From positions 4,157-68,156 of the forward strand of contig JBIIDT010000008.1 of NCBI GenBank assembly GCA_044238145.1: DNA of 64,000 nucleotides. Direction: 5' to 3'. The position numbers were made by a program, and so were the translations under genes. The notes under the pieces were generated by a model. That model was given only the letters and a program-made list of their open reading frames with translations, did not search any database and had not been told where the DNA came from. This DNA is from QWPN01 sp044238145 (GTDB lineage Bacteria; Planctomycetota; Planctomycetia; Pirellulales; UBA1268). Positions 35,493 through 44,850 of the stretch are shown here, in pieces. How positions within the stretch are numbered: the first letter of the stretch is position 1; every line of letters starts with the position of its first letter.

Positions 35493-36068
35493 TCACCTTC
35501 CCGGCAGCAGGTCGCGCAGCGGCTCGAGCTGGATCAAGTCGGCGAGTCCCGCCTCGGCCATCTCCCGGCCGGTGACGTAGCGGTGCGTGGCGATCCACTC
35601 CTCGATCAGGTTGGCCGCCTTGCCGAAGAGCTGTGTCAGCAGCACGTCCATGTCGCGCTCGAGGTCGGCGAAGTGCCGCGACCACTCGGCCGCCTCCTTG
35701 ATGCCGATGTGCTCCTCGCTCTGCCACTTCATCGGGTGGAAGAGGAACACGCTGTAGGGGGTGACCAGCCGCCGCCGGCAGGCGGCGAACGGCCAGAGCG
35801 CGGCCGAGGAACACTCGCCCGTCACCACCGCCGTGGCCCGCACGTCACGGATCCGGAGCAGCGCCACGAGCGACATCGCGCAGTAGGGGCTGCCGCCGGG
35901 CGAGTCGAAGTAGATCGTGCACTCGCCGCCGGGGGCGACGCCGAGCAGTCGGTCGGTGAGGTCGGACTCGCTCTCGGTGAGGTCGCCCACGAGCGCGATC
36001 TCGAGCGGCCCCTGCTCCTCCGCGCGGGATTCCGGTTCCGATGCGGGACGGTCGTCGCGGCGTGCCAT
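35493..36068 (-). CDS. ClpP-like (crotonase-fold) protease family protein
   Basis: A 191-residue cytosolic protein. ClpP-type features are IYFDSPGGSPYCAMSLVALL (oxyanion-side Gly and helix), GECSSAALW with the nucleophile Ser at about 88, and FLFHPM with His at about 111. By eye the third residue (Asp171 in E. coli ClpP) aligns with His162 in THRYVTGREM, so the triad may be altered. No signal sequence. The planctomycete ClpP-like side branch often lacks a known ATPase partner; none is adjacent here. Confidence 0.75.
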   Translation of the reverse strand: MARRDDRPASEPESRAEEQGPLEIALVGDLTESESDLTDRLLGVAPGGECTIYFDSPGGSPYCAMSLVALLRIRDVRATAVVTGECSSAALWPFAACRRRLVTPYSVFLFHPMKWQSEEHIGIKEAAEWSRHFADLERDMDVLLTQLFGKAANLIEEWIATHRYVTGREMAEAGLADLIQLEPLRDLLPGR

Positions 36069-36256
36069 GAGCCTGGAAGCTCCCCGGGAAAGTCGGCGGC
36101 GACCTCGCAGGCCGCATGGGGGCGAGACTACGGCCCACGGGGCGGTTTCACAAGGTTCGAGCGGCCCCTTGCGGCGGGGCGGCGGCAGGCGGGATGATCG
36201 AGGCAGCGGCCGCCTGGCGGCCGCCCGGTCTCCCGAACCGCGTCGAGGACTTCCGC

Positions 36257-36805
36257 ATGGGCATCGTGTCGTTCTGCCCGCAGGGGCACCGCGTCAAGGT
36301 CAAGGACATCCTCGCCGGTAAGAAGGGCATCTGCCCGACCTGCGGCGCGCGGTTCCGGATCCCGAAGGTGTCAGCGCCGCCGCCAGCCGTCGCGGCCGCG
36401 CCGGCTGCCGCCTCGCTGCCCGTGGCGCGGATCGTGTCGCTGGACGAGGCGGAGGCGGAGCGGCTGCCGCGGGCCGTGCCATTCGACCGCCCCGCGCCGG
36501 CAGCGGTCGCGGCCGTTCCCGAGCCGGTCGAAGTCGAGCATGACGTCGAGACCGCCGCCGAAGGGGTGGAGTTCGAGGACGACATCGCGGCGGTCGTCGT
36601 GCTGCATCCCGTGATCGCCGAGCGGCCCGACCTGGCCTGGTGCCACGCCGTGCCCGGCGGCGCCGCCTCCGATCCACTCGGCGCCGAGGCGATGCAGGCC
36701 TGGCTCGACTCGGGGCGTGCCGACGCGGGCGCGCTCGTCTGGCGGGCCGACTGGCCCGAGTGGCGGCCGCTCGCCGCCGTGTTCCCCCGCCACGCCGGCC
36801 GCTGA
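36257..36805 (+). CDS. Zinc-ribbon and GYF_2-domain protein
   Basis: About 182 residues. Residues 1-35 are a planctomycete-type zinc ribbon (FCPQGHRVKVKDILAGKKG, then CPTCGARFRIP). An Ala/Pro/Val-rich linker runs to about 120. The C-terminus (LAWCHAVPGG...LDSGRADAGALVWRADWPEW) fits a GYF_2-type domain that usually binds protein partners. ATG 36257 is chosen because it begins the ribbon; an earlier in-frame start reads non-conserved sequence. Cytosolic; function unknown. Confidence 0.65.
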   Translation: MGIVSFCPQGHRVKVKDILAGKKGICPTCGARFRIPKVSAPPPAVAAAPAAASLPVARIVSLDEAEAERLPRAVPFDRPAPAAVAAVPEPVEVEHDVETAAEGVEFEDDIAAVVVLHPVIAERPDLAWCHAVPGGAASDPLGAEAMQAWLDSGRADAGALVWRADWPEWRPLAAVFPRHAGR

Positions 36806-36900
36806 TGCCGAGGTTTCCAGCGGCGGGGCCGCCCGCTGTGCTACAGTCTGGGCGCCGGTGACCGGCCGGTGTCGTCGCCCTCGCAAGGAGTTCAACCACC

Positions 36901-37524
36901 ATGCTCGCAGCGCGTCTTTGGAACCATCGTTCGTTCGTGGCCGGCTTCTTGCTGCTGTTCGCCGCCGGTGGTACCGCGTCGGCCCAGCCCGCCGCGGCCG
37001 AGGCGCCGCCGGAGAGCCGCCTGTTCACGATCGCCGACGGCGGCTTCTCGCTGCGGGCGCCCGAGGGCTGGAAGCGGGTGCAGCCGAAGATGCAGATGAT
37101 CGAGACGGAGTTCGCGATCCCTTCCGAGGGCGCGGCCGATGACGGCAGCCCGCTGCAGGCCGGCCGGATGACCGTCATGGGGGCGGGAGGATCGATCCAG
37201 GCGAACATCGATCGCTGGTACGGCCAGTTCAGCCAGCCCGACGGCTCCGCCACCAAGGACAAGGCGACCACCAAGAAGCTCGAGCTCGCGGGCTGCAAGG
37301 TGACGCTCGTCGACATCCCCGGCACCTACAAGGACTCCCCGGGCGGCCCCTTCGCCGGCGGTGCCGCCGTGGAGCGGCCCGACTACCGGATGCTGGCGGC
37401 GATCGTCGAGACGCCCGACCGTGGCAACTACTTCCTCAAGTTCTACGGCCCGGCGAAGACGCTCGCCGCCCACGCCGACGGCTTCCGCGGGATGGTGGAG
37501 GGCATGGTGGCCGCCGGAAAGTGA
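36901..37524 (+). CDS. Secreted protein of unknown function
   Basis: A 207-residue protein with a signal sequence ending near ASAQP (about residue 29). The body (LFTIADGGFSLRAPEGWKRV, GRMTVMGAGGSIQANIDRWY, NYFLKFYGPAKTLAAHADGF) looks like a PsbP/DUF1795-like fold common in planctomycete envelopes. GCAAGGAG precedes the ATG at 9 bases. The next gene, a membrane ATPase, begins 22 bases later, so they are probably co-expressed. Specific role unknown. Confidence 0.6.
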   Translation: MLAARLWNHRSFVAGFLLLFAAGGTASAQPAAAEAPPESRLFTIADGGFSLRAPEGWKRVQPKMQMIETEFAIPSEGAADDGSPLQAGRMTVMGAGGSIQANIDRWYGQFSQPDGSATKDKATTKKLELAGCKVTLVDIPGTYKDSPGGPFAGGAAVERPDYRMLAAIVETPDRGNYFLKFYGPAKTLAAHADGFRGMVEGMVAAGK

Positions 37525-37546
37525 GCCGCGCCGGGGGCCGCACGCG

Positions 37547-39010
37547 ATGAAAGTTCACGAGTTTCTCGAGCACCACGGCATCGCGGGCAACCCGTTCGCC
37601 GAGGAAGACGCGCAGAACGACACCGTCTTCAAGCGGACCTGCCTGGAGACGACGTTCCATCCCGCGTGGGACAAGATCTACGGCGACCCGGCCGACCCGA
37701 GCACGGCGATCGTGTTCGGCGAGAAGGGCTCGGGGAAGACGGCCCTCAAGCTGCAGATGGTGCGGCAGTTCGAACGGCACGCCGCGGCCTGCCCCGAGGC
37801 CCGGACGTTCGTCGTCCTGTACGACGACTTCAACCCGTTCCTCGACCGGTTCGTGAGCCGCGTGGGGCCGAACCGCCCGGTGGAGAAGGTGCTCTCCCAG
37901 TGGAAGCTCTGGGACCACATGGACGCGATCCTGGCGCTGGCCGTGACGCAGCTCGTGACGAGCGTCAACGAGTCGCCGGCCCGGCAGGCGAAGCTCACGC
38001 CCCCGCAGGCCCGCGACCTCGCCCTGCTGGCGGCCTGCTACGACCAGTCGCTCGCCGAGACGTTCCCGGCGCGGTGGCGGCGGCTGCGCGGCCGGGTCGG
38101 TTACCGGGCCTGGCGGGGCCTGTGGCCGCGGGCGCTGGCGACGCTGGCCACGGCCTGCCTCGCCGCGGCGCTCGGCTATTCCGCCTGGCAGGGCGGCTTC
38201 GAGTGGGCGCGGCAATGGTGGCCGTGGGTGCTGTTCGCGGCCTGCTGGCTGCCGCTCGTGGTGCGGCAGGCCCGCGGCACGTGGAAGGCCTGGCGGATCG
38301 TGCGGTCGATGCGGACCGGCAACCGCACGCTTGGACAGCTCGGCCGGGCGCTCGCCCGCATGCCCGAGGTCGACCTCGCCGGCCAGCCGCTGCCGGCCCA
38401 CGCCCGCAGCGACGACCGGTACGAACTCTTCGGCAAGCTGCAAGGCGTGATCAAGGCCCTCGGTTACACGGGGATGGTCGTGATCGTGGACCGGCTCGAC
38501 GAGCCGCATCTCATCAACGGCTCGGCCGACCGGATGCGGCAGGTGATCTGGCCGATCTTCGACAACAAGTTCCTCAAGTCGCCGGGCCTCGGCTTCAAGC
38601 TGCTGCTGCCCGAGGAGCTGTACCGCTTCATCGAGCGGGAGACGGAGGCCTTCAACCAGCGGGCCCGGCTCGACAAGCAGAACCTCGTGCCCTCCCTCGA
38701 ATGGTCGGGTGAGACGCTCTACGACATCGCCTCCGCCCGCGTGAAGGCGGCCAGCGTGGGCACGCCGCCGGCCACGCTCTCGAGCCTCTTCGACCCGGCG
38801 GTCGACCAGCGGCGGCTGATCGACGGGCTGCGGAGCCTGCGGGTGCCGCGGCAGCTGTTCAAGTTCCTCTACCGGCTGCTCGTGGCCCACTGCCACGCCC
38901 ACACCGACGAACAGCCCGTGTACACGATCTCGCTGCCGGAGTTCGAGCGGGAGCTGGCCGTGTTCCGCCGCGACCAGGACGCCTTCGATCGGGGCCTCGC
39001 ACCACGCTAG
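37547..39010 (+). CDS. KAP-like P-loop NTPase with a central pair of membrane helices
   Basis: A 487-residue protein. Walker A is GEKGSGKTA (58-66) and Walker B is VVIVDRLDEPH (about 311-321). Two hydrophobic helices are inserted between them (about 192-212 and 222-240), which is the hallmark layout of KAP-family NTPases. The N-terminal 57 residues (FLEHHGIAGNPFAEEDAQND) precede the loop. The NTPase would face the cytoplasm on an inner-membrane anchor. KAP relatives include phage-exclusion and membrane-scaffold proteins, but no defence partner is next to it; the only close neighbour is a secreted protein upstream. ATG 37547 begins the conserved part. Confidence 0.65.
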   Translation: MKVHEFLEHHGIAGNPFAEEDAQNDTVFKRTCLETTFHPAWDKIYGDPADPSTAIVFGEKGSGKTALKLQMVRQFERHAAACPEARTFVVLYDDFNPFLDRFVSRVGPNRPVEKVLSQWKLWDHMDAILALAVTQLVTSVNESPARQAKLTPPQARDLALLAACYDQSLAETFPARWRRLRGRVGYRAWRGLWPRALATLATACLAAALGYSAWQGGFEWARQWWPWVLFAACWLPLVVRQARGTWKAWRIVRSMRTGNRTLGQLGRALARMPEVDLAGQPLPAHARSDDRYELFGKLQGVIKALGYTGMVVIVDRLDEPHLINGSADRMRQVIWPIFDNKFLKSPGLGFKLLLPEELYRFIERETEAFNQRARLDKQNLVPSLEWSGETLYDIASARVKAASVGTPPATLSSLFDPAVDQRRLIDGLRSLRVPRQLFKFLYRLLVAHCHAHTDEQPVYTISLPEFERELAVFRRDQDAFDRGLAPR

Positions 39011-39142
39011 ATCGCATCCGAGTTTGGAACGCCACCGGCTCGGGGGCGGCAAAAGTCGCCGCTGAGCGGTCTTTCAGATTCTCGCTGCGGCCGCGGCGGC
39101 CACACGCTCGTCGAGCGTTCGCCGACCCCCTCACCTGTCTCG

Positions 39143-40177
39143 ATGGAGCTGCCGGAGCGACACGTTACGACCTCCATGGCCAATGAAACCGACATCCACA
39201 CGCTCGTGGTCGGCCGGGAGGCGATGGCCTGCCGGTTCGAGGTCGTGTTCAACGTCGGTGAGGAGGCCGACGCCACGGCACTCGCCTGCGCGGCGCTCGA
39301 TCGCGTGGACGAGGTCGAGAACGCGTTCAGCGTGTACCGCGACACGAGCGACCTCTCCATCCTCAACGCGACGGCCGCCTCAGGCTGGCAGCCGGTCACG
39401 CACGAGGTGCTCGCGCTGTTGCAGCGGTCCCGCGAGTTGCACGACCGCACCGGCGGCGGGTTCGACGTCGCCGCGGGGTCGCTCGTGAAGGCCTGGGGCT
39501 TCCTCGCGCGGCAGGGGCGGATCCCGACGGACGAGGCCTTGGCCGCGGCCCGGGAGGCGGCCGGCATGCGGCACGTGGAGATCGACGTGCCGGGGCGGCG
39601 AGTGCGGTTCGCGCGAATCGGCGTCGAGGTCAATCCCGGGGCGATCGGCAAGGGATGGGCGGTGGACCGGGCGGTCGAACTGCTGGTTGATCGCGGCGTG
39701 GCGAACGTGCTCGTGCACGGCGGCTCGAGCAGCGTGCGAGCGATCGGCGGGCGAGGGGCGGGCCGCGGCTGGCCCGTCGGTCTGCGGCATCCGCTGCGGC
39801 CGGCCGTGCGGCTGGCCACGGTCGCGCTCGTCGACCGGGCCCTCGGCACGAGCGGCTCGGGCACGCAGTTCTTCGTCGACCGCGGCCGCAAACTCGGCCA
39901 CATCCTCGACCCCCGGTCCGGGCGGCCGGCCGAGGGCGTGATTTCGGCGACGGTGCTCGCGGCCGACGCCGCCACCGCCGACGCGCTGGCTACCGCGCTC
40001 TACGTGCTCGGACCTGACGGGCTGCCCGTGGTCGCGCCACCGGGGGGCGACGCGGCGGCGATCCTCGTCATGCCCGGGGAGGCGCCGGGCCGGCTGGCCG
40101 TCGTCACGGCCAACCTCGCGGCCGCCGACATCGCCTGGAATCCGGCGGAGCCGGTCGAAATCGCCACGCGTGGATGA
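39143..40177 (+). CDS. apbE: ApbE-like FAD:protein FMN transferase
   Basis: A 344-residue protein of the flavin transferase family, which attaches FMN covalently to Thr/Ser of target proteins using FAD. Signature segments: AMACRFEVVFN near the N-terminus, GGGFDVAAGSLVKAWGF (about 109-125), VNPGAIGKGWAVDRAVELL (about 163-181), NVLVHGGSSSVRAIGG, GTSGSGTQFF and HILDPRSGRPAEG. The family's metal/FAD residues are present by eye. No lipobox was seen, so location is unclear. ATG 39143 or 39176 (MANETD) could start it. No Na+-translocating NADH dehydrogenase or other usual target is nearby. Confidence 0.9.
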   Translation: MELPERHVTTSMANETDIHTLVVGREAMACRFEVVFNVGEEADATALACAALDRVDEVENAFSVYRDTSDLSILNATAASGWQPVTHEVLALLQRSRELHDRTGGGFDVAAGSLVKAWGFLARQGRIPTDEALAAAREAAGMRHVEIDVPGRRVRFARIGVEVNPGAIGKGWAVDRAVELLVDRGVANVLVHGGSSSVRAIGGRGAGRGWPVGLRHPLRPAVRLATVALVDRALGTSGSGTQFFVDRGRKLGHILDPRSGRPAEGVISATVLAADAATADALATALYVLGPDGLPVVAPPGGDAAAILVMPGEAPGRLAVVTANLAAADIAWNPAEPVEIATRG

Positions 40178-40237
40178 TCCTGCCGAGCGGGGTAGACTTC
40201 AAAAACTCCGCCCGCACCTCTGGCCCCACCGCACCCC

Positions 40238-40951
40238 ATGCTGGACTGGATCGAACAGACCTCCTACCTGGGGATCATCGTCTTCCTGACGCTCACGGGC
40301 ATCGGCCTGCCGATCCCGGAGGAGGTGCCGATCGTGGCCGCCGGCGTGGCCAGCAAGGCGGCGGCCCTGAAGTGGTATTACGCGCTGCCCGCGTGCCTGG
40401 TCGGCGCCCTGCTCGGCGACAGCCTGATGTACGCGATCGGCCGGTTCTTCGGGGCCAAGATCCTCAAGGAGCACCCCTGGTGGTCCGGCTTCCTCACGGC
40501 GGAGCGGGAGAAGACGATCGAGGACCTGCTCAAGAAGCACGGCATCAAGGCGTTCTTTGTGGCCCGGTTCCTGGTCGGCCTCCGCAGCCCCTTCTACCTG
40601 ACCGCCGGCATCCTCCGCGTGAAATACCGCTGGTTCCTCCTGGCGGACTTCATCTGCGCCTCGGTCGTGATCGGCGGGTTCTTCGGCCTCGCCTACCTGT
40701 TCGGCGACCGGATCACGGGCCTCATCCAGTCGGCGGAACGGGGCTTGACGATGGTCGTGATCGCCTTGGCCCTCGTCGCCCTGGCCGTGATCGCCTTCTT
40801 CTCGTTCCGCAAGCGGCGGATCCGGATGCTCGACCAGGACCCCGAGGCCCTGTTCGAAAACCGCGAGATCCTCCTCGGCCCGGCCGCCGACCGGATCGCC
40901 GACGCGGTCAATCTCGGCGACGTCAACCACGACGGCGAACAGAAGCCGTAG
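40238..40951 (+). CDS. DedA-family inner-membrane protein
   Basis: A 237-residue protein with about five hydrophobic segments. GIGLPIPEEVPIVAAGV near the N-terminus is the characteristic DedA re-entrant acidic motif; GALLGDSLMYAIGRFFG and FVARFLVGLRSPFYLTAGIL (with the conserved Arg) follow. DedA proteins are linked to lipid carrier or phospholipid flipping and envelope stability. The tail after the last helix is charged and Asp/Glu-rich. A -10-like TAGACT lies at 40193-40198. Confidence 0.88.
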   Translation: MLDWIEQTSYLGIIVFLTLTGIGLPIPEEVPIVAAGVASKAAALKWYYALPACLVGALLGDSLMYAIGRFFGAKILKEHPWWSGFLTAEREKTIEDLLKKHGIKAFFVARFLVGLRSPFYLTAGILRVKYRWFLLADFICASVVIGGFFGLAYLFGDRITGLIQSAERGLTMVVIALALVALAVIAFFSFRKRRIRMLDQDPEALFENREILLGPAADRIADAVNLGDVNHDGEQKP

Positions 40952-41102
40952 GGCCGCCCGCCGTCCGGTGGCGCGGATCGTGACGGTCGTGCGGACGCGA
41001 GGCTGCGGAATCCGTCGACCTGTCGCCCTGGGGCGACTTTGACGTCGCCCGATTGCGACCTAAAGAACCTGTGGCAGACGGTCGCACCCCAGGAATCGCC
41101 CC

Positions 41103-42449
41103 ATGACCGACCACGAGCACCGCGCTTCGAATCCGCTTCGCCTGCTCGTCGTCGACGACGACCGTCGGGCGGCGTCCAACCGGGCCCAGTGGCTGTGCAG
41201 CCTCGGGCACCACGCCTCGGCCGCCGGCACCGCCGCCGAGGCCGCGCAGGCGATCGCCCGGGCCGGCTGCGATGTCGTCGTGCTCGACGGTGGCCTGCCC
41301 GATGCGGGCCTCGTCGTCGCCACGGCCGGGGCCGCGGGCGTCGTGGTGCTCGCCGCCGGGCACGGCCCCGCCGATGCAGTCGGCGACGCCGTCGTGCCGG
41401 CACCCGGCCGCGACGCCGAGATCCTCGCCGCCATCGAACGGGCCCGGGCCGCGGCCGCCTCACGGTCCGTCGTGGCCCTCGCCGCCGGGTCGCCGATCCT
41501 CGGCACGCATCCCGCCATCCGTCGCCTGCTCGACCTCGTCGACCGCGTCGCCGCCACGCCCGCCACCGTGCTGGTCACCGGCGAGAGCGGCACCGGTAAG
41601 TCGCTCCTCGCCCGCGAGATCCACCGCCAGAGCGGCCGCACCGGCCGGTTCGTGGAGGTCGCCTGCGGCGCCTTGAGCGAGACGCTCCTCGAGAGCGAAC
41701 TCTTCGGCCACGTGGCCGGCGCCTTCACCGGCGCCATGGCGGACCGGGCGGGGCGGTTCCTCCAGGCCGACGGCGGCACGATCTTCCTCGACGAGATCGC
41801 CACCGCCTCGCCGGCCCTGCAGGTCAAGCTCCTGCGGGTTCTCCAGGAGATGGCCTTCGAGCCGGTGGGCGGCGGCCGCACGCACACGGTCGACGCCCGC
41901 GTGATCCTCGCCACGCACGAGAACCTCGAGCGGCTCGTCGCGGCCGGCACGTTCCGCGCCGACCTCTACTGGCGGATCAACGTGGTGACGCTCGAGATGC
42001 CGCCGCTGCGGAGCCGCGCGAGCGACATTCCGCTCCTGGCCGCGCACTTTCTCGGCGCCGCGGCCGCGAAGGCCGGCCGGCGGGTCGAGGGCTTCACGCC
42101 CGCCGCCCTCGAGGCCCTCGTGAGTCACGCCTGGCCGGGCAACGTCCGCGAACTCGAGCACGCCGTGAGCCGGGCGGCGTTCCTCGGCCGCGGGCCGGTG
42201 GTGGACGTGTGCGACCTGCCGCCGACCGTGGGCGGCGGCCTGCCGTCCGAAGCCAGCGTCGGCCGCGACGCGTCGCCTTTGAAGGCCGCGATGGCGGTGC
42301 CGGAGCGGCAGTTGATCCTCGACGCGCTCGAACGGTCGGGCTGGCGGCGGGACGCCGCGGCCCGGGCCCTGGGCATCAACCGCACCACGCTCTACAAGAA
42401 GGCCAAGCGGCTGGGGATGAACCTAGCGTCGTTGGCTCCGGAGCGATAG
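41103..42449 (+). CDS. NtrC-type sigma-54-dependent response regulator
   Basis: A 448-residue cytosolic activator. The receiver domain (residues about 14-120) has the acidic pair LVVDDDRR and the phospho-acceptor Asp in VVVLDGGLPD (about residue 59). The AAA+ domain holds GESGTGKSLLAREIH (Walker A, about 160), the sigma-54 loop GAFTGA and GGTIFLDEIA. The C-terminal Fis-type helix-turn-helix is RDAAARALGINRTTLYKKAKRL. No sensor kinase gene is adjacent, so its signal is not known. The receiver has fewer conserved residues than usual (Lys/Thr switch positions unclear). Confidence 0.88.
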   Translation: MTDHEHRASNPLRLLVVDDDRRAASNRAQWLCSLGHHASAAGTAAEAAQAIARAGCDVVVLDGGLPDAGLVVATAGAAGVVVLAAGHGPADAVGDAVVPAPGRDAEILAAIERARAAAASRSVVALAAGSPILGTHPAIRRLLDLVDRVAATPATVLVTGESGTGKSLLAREIHRQSGRTGRFVEVACGALSETLLESELFGHVAGAFTGAMADRAGRFLQADGGTIFLDEIATASPALQVKLLRVLQEMAFEPVGGGRTHTVDARVILATHENLERLVAAGTFRADLYWRINVVTLEMPPLRSRASDIPLLAAHFLGAAAAKAGRRVEGFTPAALEALVSHAWPGNVRELEHAVSRAAFLGRGPVVDVCDLPPTVGGGLPSEASVGRDASPLKAAMAVPERQLILDALERSGWRRDAAARALGINRTTLYKKAKRLGMNLASLAPER

Positions 42450-42478
42450 TCCGCGCCGCGTCGTAGCCGCGGCCGGCT

Positions 42479-43066
42479 TCAGCCGTCCGGGTCGTCGAGC
42501 AGTTGGCGAAGACGGTCGGCGTGCTCTGGCACGCACCGTGGCAGCCACGAGTCATCGACGAGACCGAGGGAGATCAGATCCTGCAGGTGCACCTGGTCCT
42601 TGCGGCGGAACGAATTGAGCTTCATCCGTACCAGGGCTTCGAGTGTCACCACGTGGTAGTCGTCGGCCCGCTCCCGCTCGGTGACGTCGGCCGTCGGCAG
42701 CGGATACGACTCGCGGACTCTCTCCCCGGCGAACAGCAGATGGATGGCGTCTCGTGGGCTGCCCTGTGGGCCGTCAATGAAGCAGGCGACGTCCATCACG
42801 GTCGCATGGACGAACCCGACCGCCTCGAGGGCGACCTTGACGGCCGCGAAGTCGGCCCGGCGGACGAGGATGTCGACGTCCTGGGTGTTCCGCACCGCGG
42901 CCCGGTCGACCCGCGCCACCCAGGCCGCCACCGCGTTGCCCCCGGCCACGGCATACGGAATACCCGCCCGCTCCAGGGCCGCGGTCGCTCGCAGGGCACG
43001 TTCACGGACGGCTTGCACGGCCTCGATCATCCTCTCCCAGGAGAACTCACGGAGTTCGACCGCCAC
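42479..43066 (-). CDS. Minimal nucleotidyltransferase-fold protein
   Basis: A 195-residue protein. IPYAVAGGNAVAAW then RNTQDVDILVRR is the GG...DxD pattern of nucleotidyltransferase folds resembling the AbiEii/DUF6036-type group used in some toxin-antitoxin and antibiotic-modifying proteins. The last third (VVTLEALVRMKLNSFRRKDQ, HLQDLISLGLVDDSWL) matches the helical tail of that group. No partner antitoxin or HEPN gene is next to it; it sits alone between the NtrC-type regulator and the membrane protein operon. Confidence 0.65.
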   Translation of the reverse strand: MAVELREFSWERMIEAVQAVRERALRATAALERAGIPYAVAGGNAVAAWVARVDRAAVRNTQDVDILVRRADFAAVKVALEAVGFVHATVMDVACFIDGPQGSPRDAIHLLFAGERVRESYPLPTADVTERERADDYHVVTLEALVRMKLNSFRRKDQVHLQDLISLGLVDDSWLPRCVPEHADRLRQLLDDPDG

Positions 43067-43179
43067 GTTACACCTCGATCACGGGAGCTCGGCCAGTGGG
43101 CATCATACCCTGCCGGTCGTCCATCGTGTGCCTCTCGCAGACGGCATCGAGGGCAGCGCATCGCCCCCAGAACCGCGGG

Positions 43180-44850
43180 CTATCGGTCGGACGTGGCCGC
43201 CATGTGCAGGCCGACGTCGTCGTTTTCGGGTGCCGGCTCGTCGCCCGGCGCCGGCGGGCCGCCGTCGTCCTCGCCGTCGGGGCCGACGGAGTAGACGATC
43301 CAGCCGTTCTCCACAAACTTCGCACGGAGCGGCGCGTCGGCCGTGAAGGGATCGATCGGCAACGCCGGCAGCTGGTCGGGCACGAAGGCGGCGACCGCCT
43401 CGGGGAGCGACCCGGTGGCGAGCCGGGCGCGGGTGATCGCCACGAGCACCTCGGCGCAGCGGTGCAGGGCCTGGTTGCTGCACTGTGCCTTGAAGCAGCC
43501 GCCGAGGGCGGGCACGAGCAGCGGGCCGAGCATTACCTCGCGGCCGCCCGGCAGCAGTTGCCGCTCGATCGCAGCGATCCGTTCCTGCGTCGCCGGGAAA
43601 AGCCGATCGGTCGGATCGGCGAGGAGCTGCTGGTAGCCATGCAGGCAACGTTTGTAGCCGACGACCTCGGCGGGCCAGAGAAAGCAGCGATAGACGCTGG
43701 CGAGTGGCCCGGCGACCGTCGCCATGGCGGTGAAGCCGTCCGCTTCATCACCCGCGTAGGTCAGCATGCCCCATGCTCCGTCCGCCAGGTCGGCGGCCGT
43801 GGCCAGGCCCCACGCCTCCTCGCCGAACAGATGTCGGCGGAACGAGACCGTCGTGCCCAGAAAGTCGGTGAAGGCGGGGTCGGCGAGCCGCGCGAGATCC
43901 TCTGCCTTGGTCGCCGGCAGAACGGCCGCGAGCGTTTCGAGCGCCCCCCCGTCGATCGCGCTGGAAACGACGCCAGCGATCAGGAGCGGATCGGCGCCGG
44001 CATGGGTCGCGAGTCGCCCCAGCAGCACGACGTCGCGGAGGGCGGCGTCCGCAGCGCCGGAGGCTGACTCCCGCCGGGCGGCGAGGGCCAGGAGCCTGGC
44101 CGCCTGCCGCATCGAACTGAACTCCGGCAGGAGCATGTCCACAGAGGGCCGCGACCAGTCGCGGACGAAACGGCAGCCGGGCTTGGCGGCGGCCCGCCGA
44201 ACGAGATCGAGCGTCGCCGCGTGGCGGGAGAGGAGGGCGGCGACGTCGGCCGCGGCGACGTCGGCCGTCCTCCAGTTCGACAGCAGTTTCGCCTGCGGCG
44301 AGGAATTGACGAAATGCAGTCTTTCGGCCGCGAGTTCGGCGAACGCCCGCTCGTAGAGCGGGGCCGCGTCGTCGTCCGGGGCCGGCGTGGGCGGCAGGCT
44401 CGCCGCCATGAGCTGGGCCGCCTCGACCCGCAGCGCCCGGCCTGCGGCGACGACGCCCCGGTCGATCCCGAGGAGCGTGCCGAACGACGCCGCCTCCGCC
44501 GCGAGGAACAGCGCCGCCAGCCCGAAGGCCGGCCATGCCTCGGCGACGCAGCCGTCGCCATCGGCGGATCGCGCCAAGCCGGCACGACGAATCCACCAGC
44601 CGCCGATGACGGCCGAAAGGAAGGCGGTGAGCGTCGGCGCGAACCAGTTCGTTCGCAGTCCCATCCCGAACGCCAGCCAGGCCGCGAGCACGACCCACGG
44701 CAGCAGGATCAGCGGCGGGACGATCACGCCGGCCGCGACGAGGAGTTGCTTGGGGCGGCGCCGCGCGGTGCGGGCCGCCGCCGCGATGCACGCGGCCGTC
44801 CAGAACAGGCTGGCCGCGATCGCGGCCACGAAGAACAGCAGATGGGACAT
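43180..44850 (-). CDS. Large membrane protein with pseudopilin-like C-terminal motif
   Basis: A 556-residue protein with about four N-terminal transmembrane helices (within residues 1-130) and a large Ala-rich helical region. The C-terminal segment (ALPIDPFTADAPLRAKF, then WIVYSVGPDGEDDGG) matches a motif common at the end of pseudopilin-like and other planctomycete secretion-associated proteins. It is the last of three overlapping minus-strand genes (sigma factor, putative anti-sigma factor, this one); its ATG overlaps the previous stop as TGATG, so it is probably part of the sigma regulon's signalling or target set. Function unknown. Confidence 0.55.
   Translation of the reverse strand: MSHLLFFVAAIAASLFWTAACIAAAARTARRRPKQLLVAAGVIVPPLILLPWVVLAAWLAFGMGLRTNWFAPTLTAFLSAVIGGWWIRRAGLARSADGDGCVAEAWPAFGLAALFLAAEAASFGTLLGIDRGVVAAGRALRVEAAQLMAASLPPTPAPDDDAAPLYERAFAELAAERLHFVNSSPQAKLLSNWRTADVAAADVAALLSRHAATLDLVRRAAAKPGCRFVRDWSRPSVDMLLPEFSSMRQAARLLALAARRESASGAADAALRDVVLLGRLATHAGADPLLIAGVVSSAIDGGALETLAAVLPATKAEDLARLADPAFTDFLGTTVSFRRHLFGEEAWGLATAADLADGAWGMLTYAGDEADGFTAMATVAGPLASVYRCFLWPAEVVGYKRCLHGYQQLLADPTDRLFPATQERIAAIERQLLPGGREVMLGPLLVPALGGCFKAQCSNQALHRCAEVLVAITRARLATGSLPEAVAAFVPDQLPALPIDPFTADAPLRAKFVENGWIVYSVGPDGEDDGGPPAPGDEPAPENDDVGLHMAATSDR

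Noticed and set aside
41075..41088. TGGCAGACGGTCGC as a sigma-54 promoter before the NtrC-type gene
   Set aside because: The GG and GC doublets are one base too close for the -24/-12 spacing, and nothing else supports it.
42479..43066. Toxin-antitoxin locus
   Set aside because: The nucleotidyltransferase-like gene has no adjacent antitoxin, HEPN or AbiEi-type partner, so a toxin-antitoxin call is not supported.
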